Assembly: GCA_037013685.1 (NCBI GenBank)
Contig: CM072893.1
Coordinates: forward strand, 15,278,736-15,342,735
Length of the DNA stretch: 64,000 nucleotides
Source of the DNA: Acridotheres tristis
Lineage: Eukaryota; Chordata; Aves; Passeriformes; Sturnidae
Reading direction: 5' to 3'
Shown: piece by piece, positions 40,001-50,509 of the stretch
Numbering within the stretch: the stretch's first letter is position 1
Layout: the number at the start of each line of letters is the position of its first letter
Position numbers and translations under genes: made by a program
Notes under the pieces: generated by a model
Seen by the model: only the letters and a program-made list of their open reading frames with translations
Told to the model about the DNA's origin: nothing
Databases searched by the model: none

Positions 40001-43000
40001 AGTCACTGAAGAGTCACTGAAAGGCTTGCTCAAAACTATGGTTATTAGTCTTCCATTAAGAGATTTGCCTTTAATTGTTAATTCAGAAATCCAGACTATT
40101 TTCTCTCATAGGACCCATTTCTTAAAGCCACTTTTAAAAAAGATGGGTAAATTGTGTAATATTATTTCTAAATTTCCCTGCAATATCTGTATTTTCATGT
40201 AGTCATCTCAGTCACTGAGCATGTTCATTGATTTCATAATAAAGCAGGGAACCGGAGGTTAGATGATTTCTCAAAATACCTTTCAGTTGCATTGCAAGAG
40301 CCCAAACCAACTATTTTATTTGTTTAAATTTTTCTGGAAAAATTCCAGTGGTTGAGGCTCAACACCACTCAGCTCCATTTATTTCATTCTTCACTACTCT
40401 TACCAGTAGAGTAATTTCATAATATTTCAGTTCAGTTTCCCTTCCTGCAACCAAGATTGCTGCTTTTTACCCCATCTCCGGAAAACTCAGAGAACAGTTT
40501 ATTCCCTTCTCTGCTTCAGCCTTTTCCCTTTTGAAGGGAATGTCCCTTGTAGATTTTGCTTCTCTGGATAAAATAAACTAAATATTTTCAGTCTCTTCTC
40601 CTTGTCACGTTCTGGACCACTGATTACTGTTGTCTTCTCATCAAGAAAAATGATGCTCAAAACAAAACGCAGCTGTCCTGAGGTTTACAAACTGTGCTCT
40701 GAAGTATGTGTCAGTATGTTTACAGGCTTTTAGTCAATACCGGTGACTTAAGTCCAGTCTTTGGTCTGCAATGCCTTCTGGATCTGTTTTAATACCAGTC
40801 ATCACTCATCTACTTCTGTGTGTTTGGTTATTCCTGTTCATCTTTGTTATCTTGTTCATTTTCAGTGACTCTGGATTGCTGCATTCACTCTGGATTCTGT
40901 TTGGATGCTGGTATTCTCACAGCCCTTTCCAGCTTCAAAGATCATTAGTGTATCCTACCAGACAGATGCTGCCTAAATCTGAATGAGTCAACTTGTTGGC
41001 TGTAGCTATGGAAGTGCTCCCAGGAGCTGAGCATACTGCTCATGTGGGTCTGCACTGTTTTCACACTTGACTTTTGGGTCTGCATCTCATTTTGCTGTTC
41101 ATAAGTACATAGTCCTTGTTCCTTCAAATTCATGCATTTCCGCTTCTCATCGTTCAATTTCATTCACTTGCCAAAAGGTTAAACAGCACAACCCAATTTT
41201 TGTTCAGATTGTCCACTTGTATACTGCAGGAGATGTGATGGATTTGGAAGAGTTTGCCAGACCAAGTTTGAACCCAGATTTTTTCTTCAATGAATATGTA
41301 GTGTTTCAAATATGTCACTTCTTAAACTTCAGTTAAGATGGAGATATCTGAAACTTGAAGTTATAAGACTGATGAGTTCAGAAAGATTTGATTCTCTTTT
41401 TATGGATAAATTCTGTACTCATTAGGCCTAAAATAAGACCTGTGGTTAGGTGTCAGAAGTGAGCCAAAGGCTTAATGACAAAATAGTCATGTTGGGTTTT
41501 TAGTTCAGGTTTCAATATGCATTAAAAAGAATCCTCTCATGCATACAATTCCACATGGATGTAACAAATAGGTGATGATGTATTACATTTCCTCAGTCCT
41601 TATTTTATTTTAAACTGATTTTATTTTTAAGTGCTTTGAGTCATTTTAGTTTCACTTCCATGAAGAAAGCTTCAGCTATATAAGGTCAAGTGGTCTGTTT
41701 ATTCAGGATGCATCATTTCCTTCTAAGAGCTGACAGGTTAAACAAGCTTCCTACGTGCTCCAGACACATCAGATACTGCTTTGTCCTCTTTATTTGATAT
41801 GTTTCTTATGTGGAAGTATTGAAGATAAGTAGGAACTTGAGATCATGTTAGTAATGCTTCTGAGAGTATGATCTCTTCACTCTGAGCTGTTTCTAAATAC
41901 TTTTTGGACTCCTATTCTGCTCCTCTCTATTGCCAGCAAATACCTGAAATCTATGAATCATACTAATTAAGAGTAGCTTTATGATATCAATTTTTGTCTT
42001 GCATTTATTTTTGTACCCAGCAGACACCTAATATCTTCCAAAACCATTCTCTCTCTGGTCATGCTCTTGTCATTCTGCAAGGGTGTTTGCCAGCCTCCAG
42101 GCACAGTTCTCTAAGCTGTTTCTCTCCATCTTCACCAGCACCTCAACCTGGATCAACACCTGCTTCCTCTGTAACATGGAAAGAGAATACTTCCTGTGGA
42201 GTCTGTTGCAGGAAGAGAAAGTTTTGTAAAACTGTGCTCTCATTTTTGCCCTTCATTTTTCCAGGCTCTGATAACGAGCCAGGCAGCTGATACTGTAGCT
42301 GTGGGGCCAAAATCATGCTGAGAACATTGAAAGAGACTATATAAAGTGGTATAGCAGCCAGAGCAGATGTGTATATATATAGTGTATGTTTGTCTAAGGA
42401 TTGTTGTTGGAATAACTTATCCAATATTAACTATAAAGAACAAATAAGATTGCACACCCAAACAGCATCTAAATGCTCTCTGCTTTCAAGATCCTGTCTT
42501 TATTTATACTTTGCCTAGAGTTTCCTGGGCTTTAAACTGAAGGAGATCTAAATGCAAGTTTTATTTATTACTCCTTTTTCATTCTTACTTATATTCATAA
42601 TGCTGGAAATAAAGTTGAAATTTAAATTATATCTCTGCATAGAAAAAGCCTAGTGAAGTTGATGACAAATGTGCTGTTCATTGCTATGAGAATCATACAC
42701 AAGGGCTGTGAAAGTATGTAGATTCTCTACCTGTTGGAGATTCACTGATTTAAGTATTTTGCTAAGTACTAAAGTGGAATACTGAAGTAAGAAACTTGTA
42801 GCATGCCAAAAGACATGCTTAAAACCTAGTATATTCTTGTCTAAGACTGTGTTACCATTGCTTATTTTGAACATGAAATATTCTCTGCCAGCACTGGTCA
42901 GGCAGTCCTGGGAGCTGCTGTCCAAAGCAGCAGTGAGGAGATGCTTTTCTTCTCACAGTCTCCCTCTCTCTCACCTGAGGTCTCTAACTTATCCTCCAGA

Positions 43001-43674
43001 AACAATGCAATTGTAACCAACTCCCCACACACACTTTAATCAGGAGCCTCCAAATTTGCTCCAGATAACTCTACCACACACAGTGGCTAACTCTACTAAT
43101 AAATTTGTTTGCAGATCCCAACCACAAACTGTATTGCCTAACAGTTTGCAACGCAGCAGTGCAGTAATCCTTTGCTGTTTCAGTAGAGCTTGGTGTCCCT
43201 GTCCCCCCCCGGGCTGCCAGGGCATTAATCACAGTACAGCCACAGGGCTCTCAAGTCTTGTTCCTGACACCTCAGAGCCAGGCAGATCTGTGGGAAAAGG
43301 GAAGTACTGCCCCATCCATTTTATAAAAAGGGGACTGAAGTTATTTTAAGTCCTGTATCCTTCTACAACACTGCAAAGAGTGGAGATGTTGCCTAGTTCA
43401 GTCTTGAGTCTCAAGGACCAGACTGCATCAAGGTTCTTGTTCCAGTCATTCCAGCACCAGGTACCCAGACTCCACGAAGCTACAGCTGTAGTATCTTTTT
43501 CCCAAACACCCATGCACTTTTTGGAAAAAGAATTGAGCTTATGCATACCAAATACTTCACTAATCAGGAAGTTCAAATATTTGTTTTGCTATGGAAGATT
43601 ATAGTCATATTAGAACTTAACAACGAAAATTCTCTTTTGAGTTATACTCTTCTGTTTTCCAGAGAGGAGAAACA
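37051..43674. other. Interval downstream of PLAU, no recognised gene
   Basis: AT-rich with scattered short repeats (TATATATA near 42374). One 41-base segment at 38268-38308 has a good acceptor and a donor on the plus strand but no coding support. No vinculin exon was recognised, although VCL lies downstream of PLAU in mammals. Confidence 0.5.
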
Positions 43675-44604
43675 AAGACATAAGAAGGTGGTTTTTTTAA
43701 TGATATTTAACATCCATAATACAAACAATAAGTTAAACACAGTAAAAATAATTAAATAAAACTTGAGGTTCCAGCCCTCATACAAATAATTCAAATCCAT
43801 AAAATAATTCAAATCTACAAAAAAAAAACAAGTTTAAAAATAAACCCAGAATAAGTCTTGAAGAGAAAAAAAATCACTTCCATATAATATCAGTTAAATG
43901 AGCGGAAATAGATGTCTAATTTTTGATGCCTGCAGCATTCAACAAATGCCAAGTCCTTAAATCTTCTCTGGTTACATGTAGAGAGGTTGCACAGTTAGAC
44001 TTTCCAGAGGACCCAGACACCTTCAATACATGACCTGCAAGTCCAGCAAGTTTCCAATTTGCCTTCTTGCAGCACAGTTCTTAAGTGAAATACATTAAGG
44101 CTGTGTAATGCTGACTCAGCCACTACCTTTTTTATCCCCCCACTTTTTGATGCCAAGCCCGATCACTCTCTCAGTACTGGTCTTCACAGGTTAGGTTTGT
44201 GGGACTTGAGACTTAGTATTATTCAGTACAATGAGGGGAGATTTTAGACTCAGGTCCTGTATAAAATGAATACTTAAGTAAGTTGAAACTGTATCAGTAT
44301 TTCCAGAGCAAATGCTGGTTCATAAATGAAGTAGACAGCTAACTTGCTATGCATAGTATTGTGCATGGGAATACTCATTTAAATGTTAAATACTTTAGCT
44401 TCCCACGGAGTGGTTTCCAAGTAATTCAGAGTAGTAAGATAATATATCAACCATCTCTCTGCCTCATGCCTCAGGAGCACTGATGTGAGTGACTGACCAC
44501 ACAAGCATTCAAAATGAGAGCCTCTTATGACATTCAGGTCTTCACTGTCCTGGTGTCAGTATAGGCTGAATTTTGTTCACTTCAGTCCAGCTGTAGAAAA
44601 AAGG
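43675..44604 (-). other. PLAU: PLAU 3' untranslated region (3' limit tentative)
   Basis: Downstream of the TGA there is no further coding potential in this gene. The first plausible poly(A) signal on the minus strand is ATTAAA at 43701-43696, followed by a T/GT-rich stretch, so a UTR of about 0.9 kb is likely, similar to the mammalian size. It contains several ATTTA pentamers (for example near 44368, 44320, 43911 and 43753), consistent with the AU-rich, unstable mRNA known for uPA. No AATAAA was seen on this strand in the interval. Confidence 0.6.
43696..43701 (-). terminator. PLAU: Candidate PLAU polyadenylation signal ATTAAA
   Basis: ATTAAA is the commonest variant of the AATAAA hexamer. 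On the minus strand it is followed within 15-35 bases by the T-rich and GT-containing stretch expected of a downstream element. The choice rests on position and context only. Confidence 0.45.
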
Positions 44605-44799
44605 TCACTTTGGTTCAGGAAGAAAACGACTCTTGGCATCTAACCCATTCATGCTGGAGTCAATCCAGTTAAGGTATTGAGTAACTCTGGTGTAAACACC
44701 AGGCTTGTTTTCCTTTGCACAGCCATCTCCCCAGCTGACAATTCCATAAACCATCATCCTGCCATTGTGCTCACAGACCATGGGGCCACCGGAATCTCC
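44605..44799 (-). CDS. PLAU: PLAU exon 11, coding part: active-site serine and C-terminus
   Basis: The acceptor TTGTTGTCAG precedes 44799. The exon opens with Gly-Asp-Ser371-Gly-Gly-Pro, the catalytic serine motif, then Gly-Ile-Val-Ser-Trp-Gly-Asp-Gly-Cys (substrate-binding 214-220 region) and Pro-Gly-Val-Tyr-Thr-Arg-Val. It runs 64 codons to TGA at 44607-44605. The tail after the final Trp-Ile-Asp helix (about 20 residues, ending Leu-Pro-Glu-Pro-Lys) has no obvious similarity to the human tail. Confidence 0.97.
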   Translation of the reverse strand, partial: GDSGGPMVCEHNGRMMVYGIVSWGDGCAKENKPGVYTRVTQYLNWIDSSMNGLDAKSRFLPEPK

Positions 44800-47700
44800 C
44801 TGACAACAAAGAGAACACATGAGGTCATTTTCTGCAGATGGAGCCTGTGATTGTTCAAGTCGCAGCAGATGCCAAACCTTCTGTTCCATCTAAGCAATGC
44901 TCTCAAAGATCAAAGCTTTAGCTCATAGGTCCTTACTAGCCTGCTTAACTCTAGAAAAACAGTCTCCGAAGCTGAGGAGTTCTCCGGCTCCCCCATCAGG
45001 ACACCAGGAGAATATTTACCTTGGATAACAACCCTCCATCCCCATCCTAAGTCTACAAGCACAGATATTAGACTAATGATACAAGGCCAACATGCCCAAT
45101 TCCTCATCACAGAATCGTCTCCCTGTGCATAAGGTACTTTTACACTTGAATACGCTTGTTTTTTTCAGTGGCTCCTATGGCTACTCTGCCCAATAAGGTG
45201 CAGGGAAATAAATCTAGTTTTGAGGAACCTGGAAGAGCTCAGTGCCCCCTGTAATCTACCCTTGCAAAGCTATTGTTAGTGTGCAAACAGATTAGAACAG
45301 TTGCTATATAGCTCTGATGGACATCTATCAGCTATTGCTTGATTAGATTGAAAAAAAATCAAGCCTTGAGGAAAAACAGTGGCTAAAATATTGCACTTCT
45401 TGCACCTCCAAAAGGAAGGCCTTGAAAGAGGGTAAAACCTAACTCTGGGTTCCAAATTTATTCCAGATGTTTAGCCACACTACAGGTCAACTCCACTTGA
45501 CATAGTCATTTCCAGTTACATTAGAGACTTTTTTGACTAGTAGAATTACAACATGCTGCCAACTGATCCATATAGTAGTGTACAAGCATTTGAAATCATT
45601 TAGAAAAGAAACCAAACCAATTTTACCTTGCAGGCATCAATCTTCCATGTGGGATCCCCAGCACAGACCATATTGTCAGTAACTCTAGTACTGTCATAGT
45701 ATTCATATTTGCATTTTCTCTGTGATATTAAGTTCACAGTGGCTGACATCAGTTTTTGAGCATAGAAGATGTCAACTGCCAAAAAAAAAAAAAAAAAAAA
45801 AAAAAGTATTTCATTATTTTCACTCTCCAAGACAAAAAGAAGCAAGAAACCCCCACCCATAACATAATTTCAGCACTTAGAATCTCTTGGGAGAATTGGA
45901 ATGGTCATGCTAAATTTACTCCCACCTTATAGGTTTGCTTTTAATAAGTAAGTTTCAAGGAAAAAAACAAATGTTCCAAATACAAAATATAAAGTTTAGT
46001 TTTTAAAGAGAAAGTTTAATAATTTTTGATGGAAGTTCTGCACAAACGAAATCCTTTCCTAATCCTCCCACACAGCTTTAGTTTTTTTCTGCTCCTCATC
46101 ACATCAGGAATGATAAAAATTGAGGTTTATATCTTGGCTTACTTTGTATGGTTGACAAGCAAGAGAAGCATCAGTTAGGAAATGCCATAGAACAACTAAA
46201 GATGATAGCAAAGGTCATCTTCAAGAAATGCACATGGAATACATACAATAGAATCTTTTCTTAATACTTCACAGATCATGGTGTAAAAATCATCACATTC
46301 CCACCATTGTGGAAGAGCAACTTTGGGAAGAGAAGTAATTCACTTACAAAAGTCTTGTTTTCCATAGCCAGCTATTTCACAGCGGGTATTCTCTTTTAAG
46401 TAAAGGTTCCTCTCTGGCAAGCAGACTGTTCTGACATACTTGGATTCAACTGCACACTGTCCAGAAGTCGTCCTTATCCTTATTAGAGCTATGAACGAAG
46501 TCAGAAAAGATATAGTTAGATTTGTAAAGCAAGTTTTCCCCCTCAAGTGCTGACATTTGTACAGTTCTGTATGTGGTACAGTTAACAGGAGTTGCAATTT
46601 TATTTAGTTCTGGTTACACATGGCTCCCCTCATTGCTTTTGGAATGAGTCATTACTTAATAACAACAACATTAGTTTCCCGACACTAAAACTGACAAATG
46701 TTCTGACTTGAACTTGCTTCCTTAAAGGATAGGGGCTAATAGCTCAGGCAAAAGAGTCTTCAACAGTATCTTTAGATGTTTTGAAACATGAACTTTCTGA
46801 CTGGCTGTAGAGGGCGGCACTCACTACCCTGAACGGCTTACAAAGAGATTCTTGGATCTTCTTTACCTGCAGCAGCAGGAAGAACATTGAAGGGCTGGTA
46901 GAGTTCTAAATGTCAAGTGCAAGAGTGGTAAGTCAGTTCTGTTCAAGTTGCAAAAACCCATCTCTGACTTGCATTAGGTATAGCTTGTGAAACCCAGACT
47001 TTTATGCAAGTCTGAATTAATTCAGGATAACCTTCAGCTAATGAGGTGGCTGATATGGTATTCCCATGGTATATAATGAAACCTGCTGTGCATGCATTTT
47101 TTCCATCTACTATCAACGCAGTCTGATCTTTAGACACATAGTAAAATGGCAGAAATGCAATGCTGCCACCAGTGCTTATGCAAAAGTCTTGCACAGATCC
47201 AGAGACTGCCTGCCAGGTAATGCATCTGATATGTACCACAACCAAATTTAGATAAATGCAAAAACTGTCAGCAGAGGCCTAGGTCTTTTTCAGGCTGTTC
47301 ATGTTCCCCTTCTTCCCATCTCTGGATCTGCTTCTTCTAGAAGATGTATGCCACAATTATGTAGCCTTCACCTATCCCAGTGTTTTAAAGGCTTTTAGTA
47401 ATATGACACTTACCAATATCATTCTCATTGCCACCTGTGTCATCTGTAAAGTCAGGGTGAGTGATAATCTTATCAACCATGAATACTTGCTCTTTATCAT
47501 CAGTAACATTCAGTACGGACTTTCCAAGGAAGACTTTGTAGATAGATTTGTTTATTGGCCCTCTTGACCTGAATGAGAGTAAAGAGATTGATGAAGACTA
47601 CTGATTTCTGAGAGTAAGGTCAACAGCCGAGATCCAGTCCCAGTTCTGCTTCATATTTATTTTAATGCTGATAAGGAAAAGTAAAATTTGGTTTGCTTTG

Positions 47701-50509
47701 AAAGTTGATCCAATATTCTGAAGGAAGGCATCCTAATTTTACATTTTAAGGGATTAAGATAGATATTCAGACATTTTGAAACATGCCTAACTAGTTGGTA
47801 CTAGTGCAAGGTGTTGGCCTTAAGAATCCTCTGCAGAATGCCAAAAGGATCAGCTTTCCACAAAAACTCAACAAAAAAACCACCCATAGATATATTACAC
47901 AGTTCATCAGCATCAGTATAATTATTAAGTTTGGGGAATAACTAAGGTAAAAATGAAATCCTAGCACCAATATACATTGAATTGTTTAAATTGCATCCCA
48001 CCCAACTGTCCACATCTTGCTAGTTCATTCTACTAGATGTGGGCTCCCAGAGGCATAACATTGCTTTTGCTGCTCTTGTTTTGTTCAATCAAAGGAACAT
48101 TCTTACTGTGGTGCATTCCAAAGGGTTGCTCAGAGAGCATTGTACCAAGAAATCAGTTGAAGGAAGTTGCAGATGCCCATGGAAGTGGAAACTTACGGAG
48201 TGTGGAAGCAGTGTGCTGCTGTGAGCACCCAGCAAGGGTCGATGAGGCTGCCACCGCACATGAAGTGGTCCGTGCCCCTTATGGTTTGGAAGATGCCAGC
48301 TATCCAAGGCTGAGACTCAACCTCTGCCTGCCTTCCACCAACAATCTTGAAGGCCTTGCTGATACTCCTTTGACCACATGTAGGCCCTGTGAAAATAAAA
48401 GTTTTGTTCAGACGTTCTTACAAATAAACTCCAACCTTGTACTATTAGGAATAAAATCAAACAAACAAAACGCCAGTTGTGTTGAAACTAATATTACTTA
48501 CCACATTTCTCTATGTTGCAAGGTGTTTCTTGAATGGCAGATCCCCTTTTGGTGTAACACCAGGGCCTGCTCCTTCCATTTGGGTTTCTAAAATATAAAA
48601 AGAGTGTTCTTTTTTATAAAGACAGTTTTAAAAAGTCATAGTACCTTAAAATCCCAGGTGCTCTGAAAAAAACCAAAATATTTGGTTGCAAGATATGCCA
48701 GGAAAAAAATGCTTTGGAAAGTCACATTTCAAATACTTTAAGTCAATAATTCAGCTCTATAGTGTTATTTTTTTAAAAAAACACGTTTCTCACTGAAGCA
48801 CCTCTGGGTTTGTGATAATAGAAGTCATCACAGGAAGAGTGATGCTTTTCTTACCTGCAGTAGCTGTGTTTGCCGAGCCCAAGCTGCAAAGCATTGTCTA
48901 AGTAAGCATGGTAACGACCCCTCCTGATTAGTGAGGGCAAGTTCCATGGCAGACATTTGTCTTCTGTTGCCATCCCTCTATAGTCCTCCCCATTTTCAGT
49001 ATAGCATCTGCTGACAGTGTCTAAGAAAATAGATCTTTTATTAGCAGCATGTTCATGTTTATAATTGTTCTGTGACAGACACAGACAAATCCTTCCAATG
49101 AAGAAAAAAGTTCTTGCATTACACTCAAAAACAGATGCAAAAATCTAGACTGACTAGATATTGTTACTAAATTCGCTCTGTATGGATTTTGAGCATCAGG
49201 TAGCTTACACTTTAAAGCATGTATATTAATTCTTTAACAGTTTAGGTGACTTCACAATCTGGTAAGTTCTCCTGCTTCTGAACACTCACAAACTAGTTAA
49301 TTTTTTCCACCACAAATGAAAAGTAAGGTTGAAGTAAACAACCTTAGTGAGTAGGCAGGGACAAGAAAAATTAGAGATCATGATTTTGCATCAACATTTA
49401 CTTGCTTCTCCTCATTTAGTCTGTTAGCATAAACTGCTAAAGGCTATCCAGTCATGTTTCTGGGTAATACTTTCACTTGCCATTTCATATTAATTCTTTG
49501 ACTCTCTTTTAGACTTTTCTAATAAATTTAGTTAGCATTAAAGAGGACAAATACTCTACCTATTTCACAGTGAATCCCAGTGTATCCGTCTGGACACACA
49601 CAACGACCAATTCCACTAAAGAGGTAATAGGTAATGCATGCTCCTCCATTCAAACAAGGGCATTCTGTAAGCAAAAGACATCACTAATTATAGACAAAAC
49701 ATTTGAATACAGAGGTGAAATGTAACTGAAAATTAAGTGTTTCAATATCATTAAGGATCTTCTTGTAGGAAGGTATAAGTATAGGATAAGAAGCTCTTTT
49801 TGGGTTCAAATAGAACAAGCAGATGCTTACCCTTGTATTCTGATCTGTGTTTATATAGCTTGTGGTACTTCCAGCTATAAATCTACAGGAAAAGGAAAAA
49901 AATATTTTTAAGGAGGCAGTTCCTTTTATGTAGTTTTATCATGTTTTCCCTACTCTGTTCCCTACTGCATACCTTCAACAGTTTAGGTTTTTGCATGTAG
50001 CTACCTGCTGAACCTGCTCTGTGGAATTTGGATATGAATGAGAAGTGGAACTCTAATTAAGCAAAGCAGAATGGGGAAGGGAAACCAATCCCATGTCATG
50101 CAAACAAAAACCACCAAAGAAAACCAAGCTCAGAAAAGTCCTACTGAGCTGTGCCACTGCATCAGGTCAACATTGCAATTATTTATGCTGTAAGAATCTA
50201 ACCAGCTTTTAATTGTCACTGTCCCTAAGACAGGGAAGGAAACCTCACCCTCTCCACCAAGCAGTGCAGCAAAGATGCAACACTCATCAATTGCCCCAGT
50301 CATTTTGGTGACCTTGCTGTTTCACATTTGTGCCATAGGATAAAAGCCAGAAAAATTATTCAACAATGGATTCTTGTTCTGTCCTTCAGGGCATTCCCTC
50401 TGCTTTGCCTTTCTCCATAAGATTAGCTTTTGATACACTTAAAACTTACAGACTCTAGTCCCGTGACAAGTGTACCCAAGGTTACTGTGAGGAAGATGAG
50501 CAACTTCAT
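44605..50509 (-). CDS. PLAU: Urokinase-type plasminogen activator (10 coding exons, 432 aa)
   Basis: Secreted trypsin-like serine protease that cleaves plasminogen to plasmin, normally at the cell surface bound to uPAR. Spliced by eye from ten segments: 50450-50509, 49831-49882, 49560-49664, 48855-49020, 48502-48587, 48197-48386, 47414-47568, 46348-46488, 45627-45775 and 44605-44799. They sum to 1299 nt with every junction GT-AG and every split codon in frame. Domain order: signal peptide (about 1-20), EGF-like (38-72), kringle (78-156), connecting peptide, activation site Lys170|Ile171 followed by Val-Gly-Gly, and protease domain with His215, Asp270, Ser371 and S1-pocket Asp365. Length is close to human uPA (431 aa), and 11 exons including the non-coding first matches the known PLAU structure. 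The Cys-Gly-Gln before the activation site (Cys160) and Cys283 fit the interchain disulfide. The kringle count (one) and the absence of a fibronectin finger exclude tPA (PLAT). Confidence 0.97.
45627..45775 (-). CDS. PLAU: PLAU exon 10: S1 pocket
   Basis: A 149-base exon, phase 1 in and 0 out, with CAAG|GTAAAA donor. It encodes residues 320-368 including Val-Thr-Asp-Asn-Met-Val-Cys-Ala-Gly and Trp-Lys-Ile-Asp365-Ala-Cys-Lys. Asp365 is Asp189 of chymotrypsin numbering, giving cleavage after Arg or Lys. The acceptor (GGCAG) sits directly behind an uninterrupted run of 25 T on the coding strand, which acts as its pyrimidine tract. Confidence 0.96.
45781..45805 (-). repeat. Homopolymer T25 (A25 on plus) in PLAU intron 9
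   Basis: An unbroken run of 25 identical bases separated from the exon 10 acceptor by only GGCAG. It serves as the polypyrimidine tract and is likely to vary in length between individuals. Confidence 0.95.
46348..46488 (-). CDS. PLAU: PLAU exon 9: protease domain, interchain cysteine region
   Basis: A 141-base exon (TTCATAG acceptor, TTTT|GTAAGT donor), phase 1-1. It encodes residues 273-318. Gly-Gln-Cys283-Ala is the expected partner of Cys160 for the disulfide holding the two chains together. Thr-Val-Cys-Leu-Pro and Cys-Glu-Ile-Ala-Gly-Tyr-Gly-Lys follow the usual chymotrypsin-fold order around residue 122 and 136-142 (chymotrypsin numbering). Confidence 0.96.
47414..47568 (-). CDS. PLAU: PLAU exon 8: protease core with catalytic aspartate
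   Basis: A 155-base exon (CTCATTCAG acceptor, ATTG|GTAAGT donor), phase 2 in and 1 out. It encodes residues 221-271 plus split codons for Pro220 and Ala272. Val-Phe-Leu-Gly-Lys-Ser matches the start of the second beta-barrel strands in uPA; Asn240-Val-Thr is a potential N-glycosylation sequon. It ends Asn-Asp270-Ile, which with the next exon makes Asn-Asp-Ile-Ala, the catalytic Asp102 motif. Confidence 0.96.
48197..48386 (-). CDS. PLAU: PLAU exon 7: activation site and catalytic histidine
   Basis: A 190-base exon (TTTTCACAG acceptor, CC|GTAAGT donor). It encodes a very short connecting peptide, Cys160-Gly-Gln, the scissile Lys170|Ile171-Val-Gly-Gly, the 37-loop (residues 189-198), Met-Cys-Gly-Gly-Ser-Leu and Leu-Thr-Ala-Ala-His-Cys with His215. 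Cleavage after Lys170 would give the two-chain active enzyme. The 37-loop, used by PAI-1 in mammals, has a single Arg (193). Confidence 0.97.
48502..48587 (-). CDS. PLAU: PLAU exon 6: second half of kringle
   Basis: An 86-base exon with TATTTTAG acceptor and G|GTAAGT donor. It completes Arg128 across the junction and encodes Asn-Pro-Asn-Gly, then Arg-Pro-Trp-Cys-Tyr (135-139), the signature of a kringle's second half, and the last kringle cysteines 151 and 156. Phase 2 in and phase 1 out, so exons 5 and 6 together form a symmetric 1-1 kringle module. Confidence 0.96.
48855..49020 (-). CDS. PLAU: PLAU exon 5: first half of kringle
   Basis: A 166-base exon (TTTCTTAG acceptor, CAG|GTAAGA donor; phase 1 in, phase 2 out). 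It begins with the third residue after the EGF domain and holds kringle cysteines 78, 95 and 127. Tyr-Arg-Gly at 86-88, Leu-Pro-Trp at 96-98 and Leu-Gln-Leu-Gly-Leu-Gly-Lys-His at 117-124 closely resemble the mammalian uPA kringle. The Cys78-Cys95 spacing is shorter than in human uPA, by about four residues. Confidence 0.96.
49560..49664 (-). CDS. PLAU: PLAU exon 4: EGF-like domain
   Basis: A 105-base exon with TTACAG acceptor and G|GTAGAG donor, phase 1-1 as expected for a shuffled EGF module. It encodes residues 38-72 with six cysteines at 39, 41, 47, 59, 61 and 70. Cys-Leu-Asn-Gly-Gly-Ala-Cys and Cys-Pro-Asp-Gly-Tyr-Thr-Gly are EGF hallmarks. In mammals this module binds uPAR through the loop that here spans residues 48-58; that loop ends in Arg58 where human uPA has Trp30. 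Confidence 0.95.
49831..49882 (-). CDS. PLAU: PLAU exon 3: N-terminal linker of mature uPA
   Basis: A 52-base exon bounded by CTGTAG acceptor and G|GTAAGC donor, encoding residues 21-37 and the first base of Glu38. The stretch is polar and basic (Lys, His and Arg residues) and joins the signal peptide to the EGF module. Phase 0 in, phase 1 out. It is too short to be found as an open reading frame on its own; it is supported by frame continuity on both sides. Confidence 0.9.

Noticed and set aside
37051..43674. Search for vinculin exons downstream of PLAU
   Set aside because: Mammalian synteny predicts VCL on this side, but no segment resembling its highly conserved first coding exon was seen, so it probably lies beyond the left edge.
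48037..48591. 184-codon plus-strand open frame, the longest in the window
   Set aside because: It is antisense to PLAU exons 6 and 7 and the intron between. Those exons make sense only on the minus strand, with matched splice sites and protease motifs.
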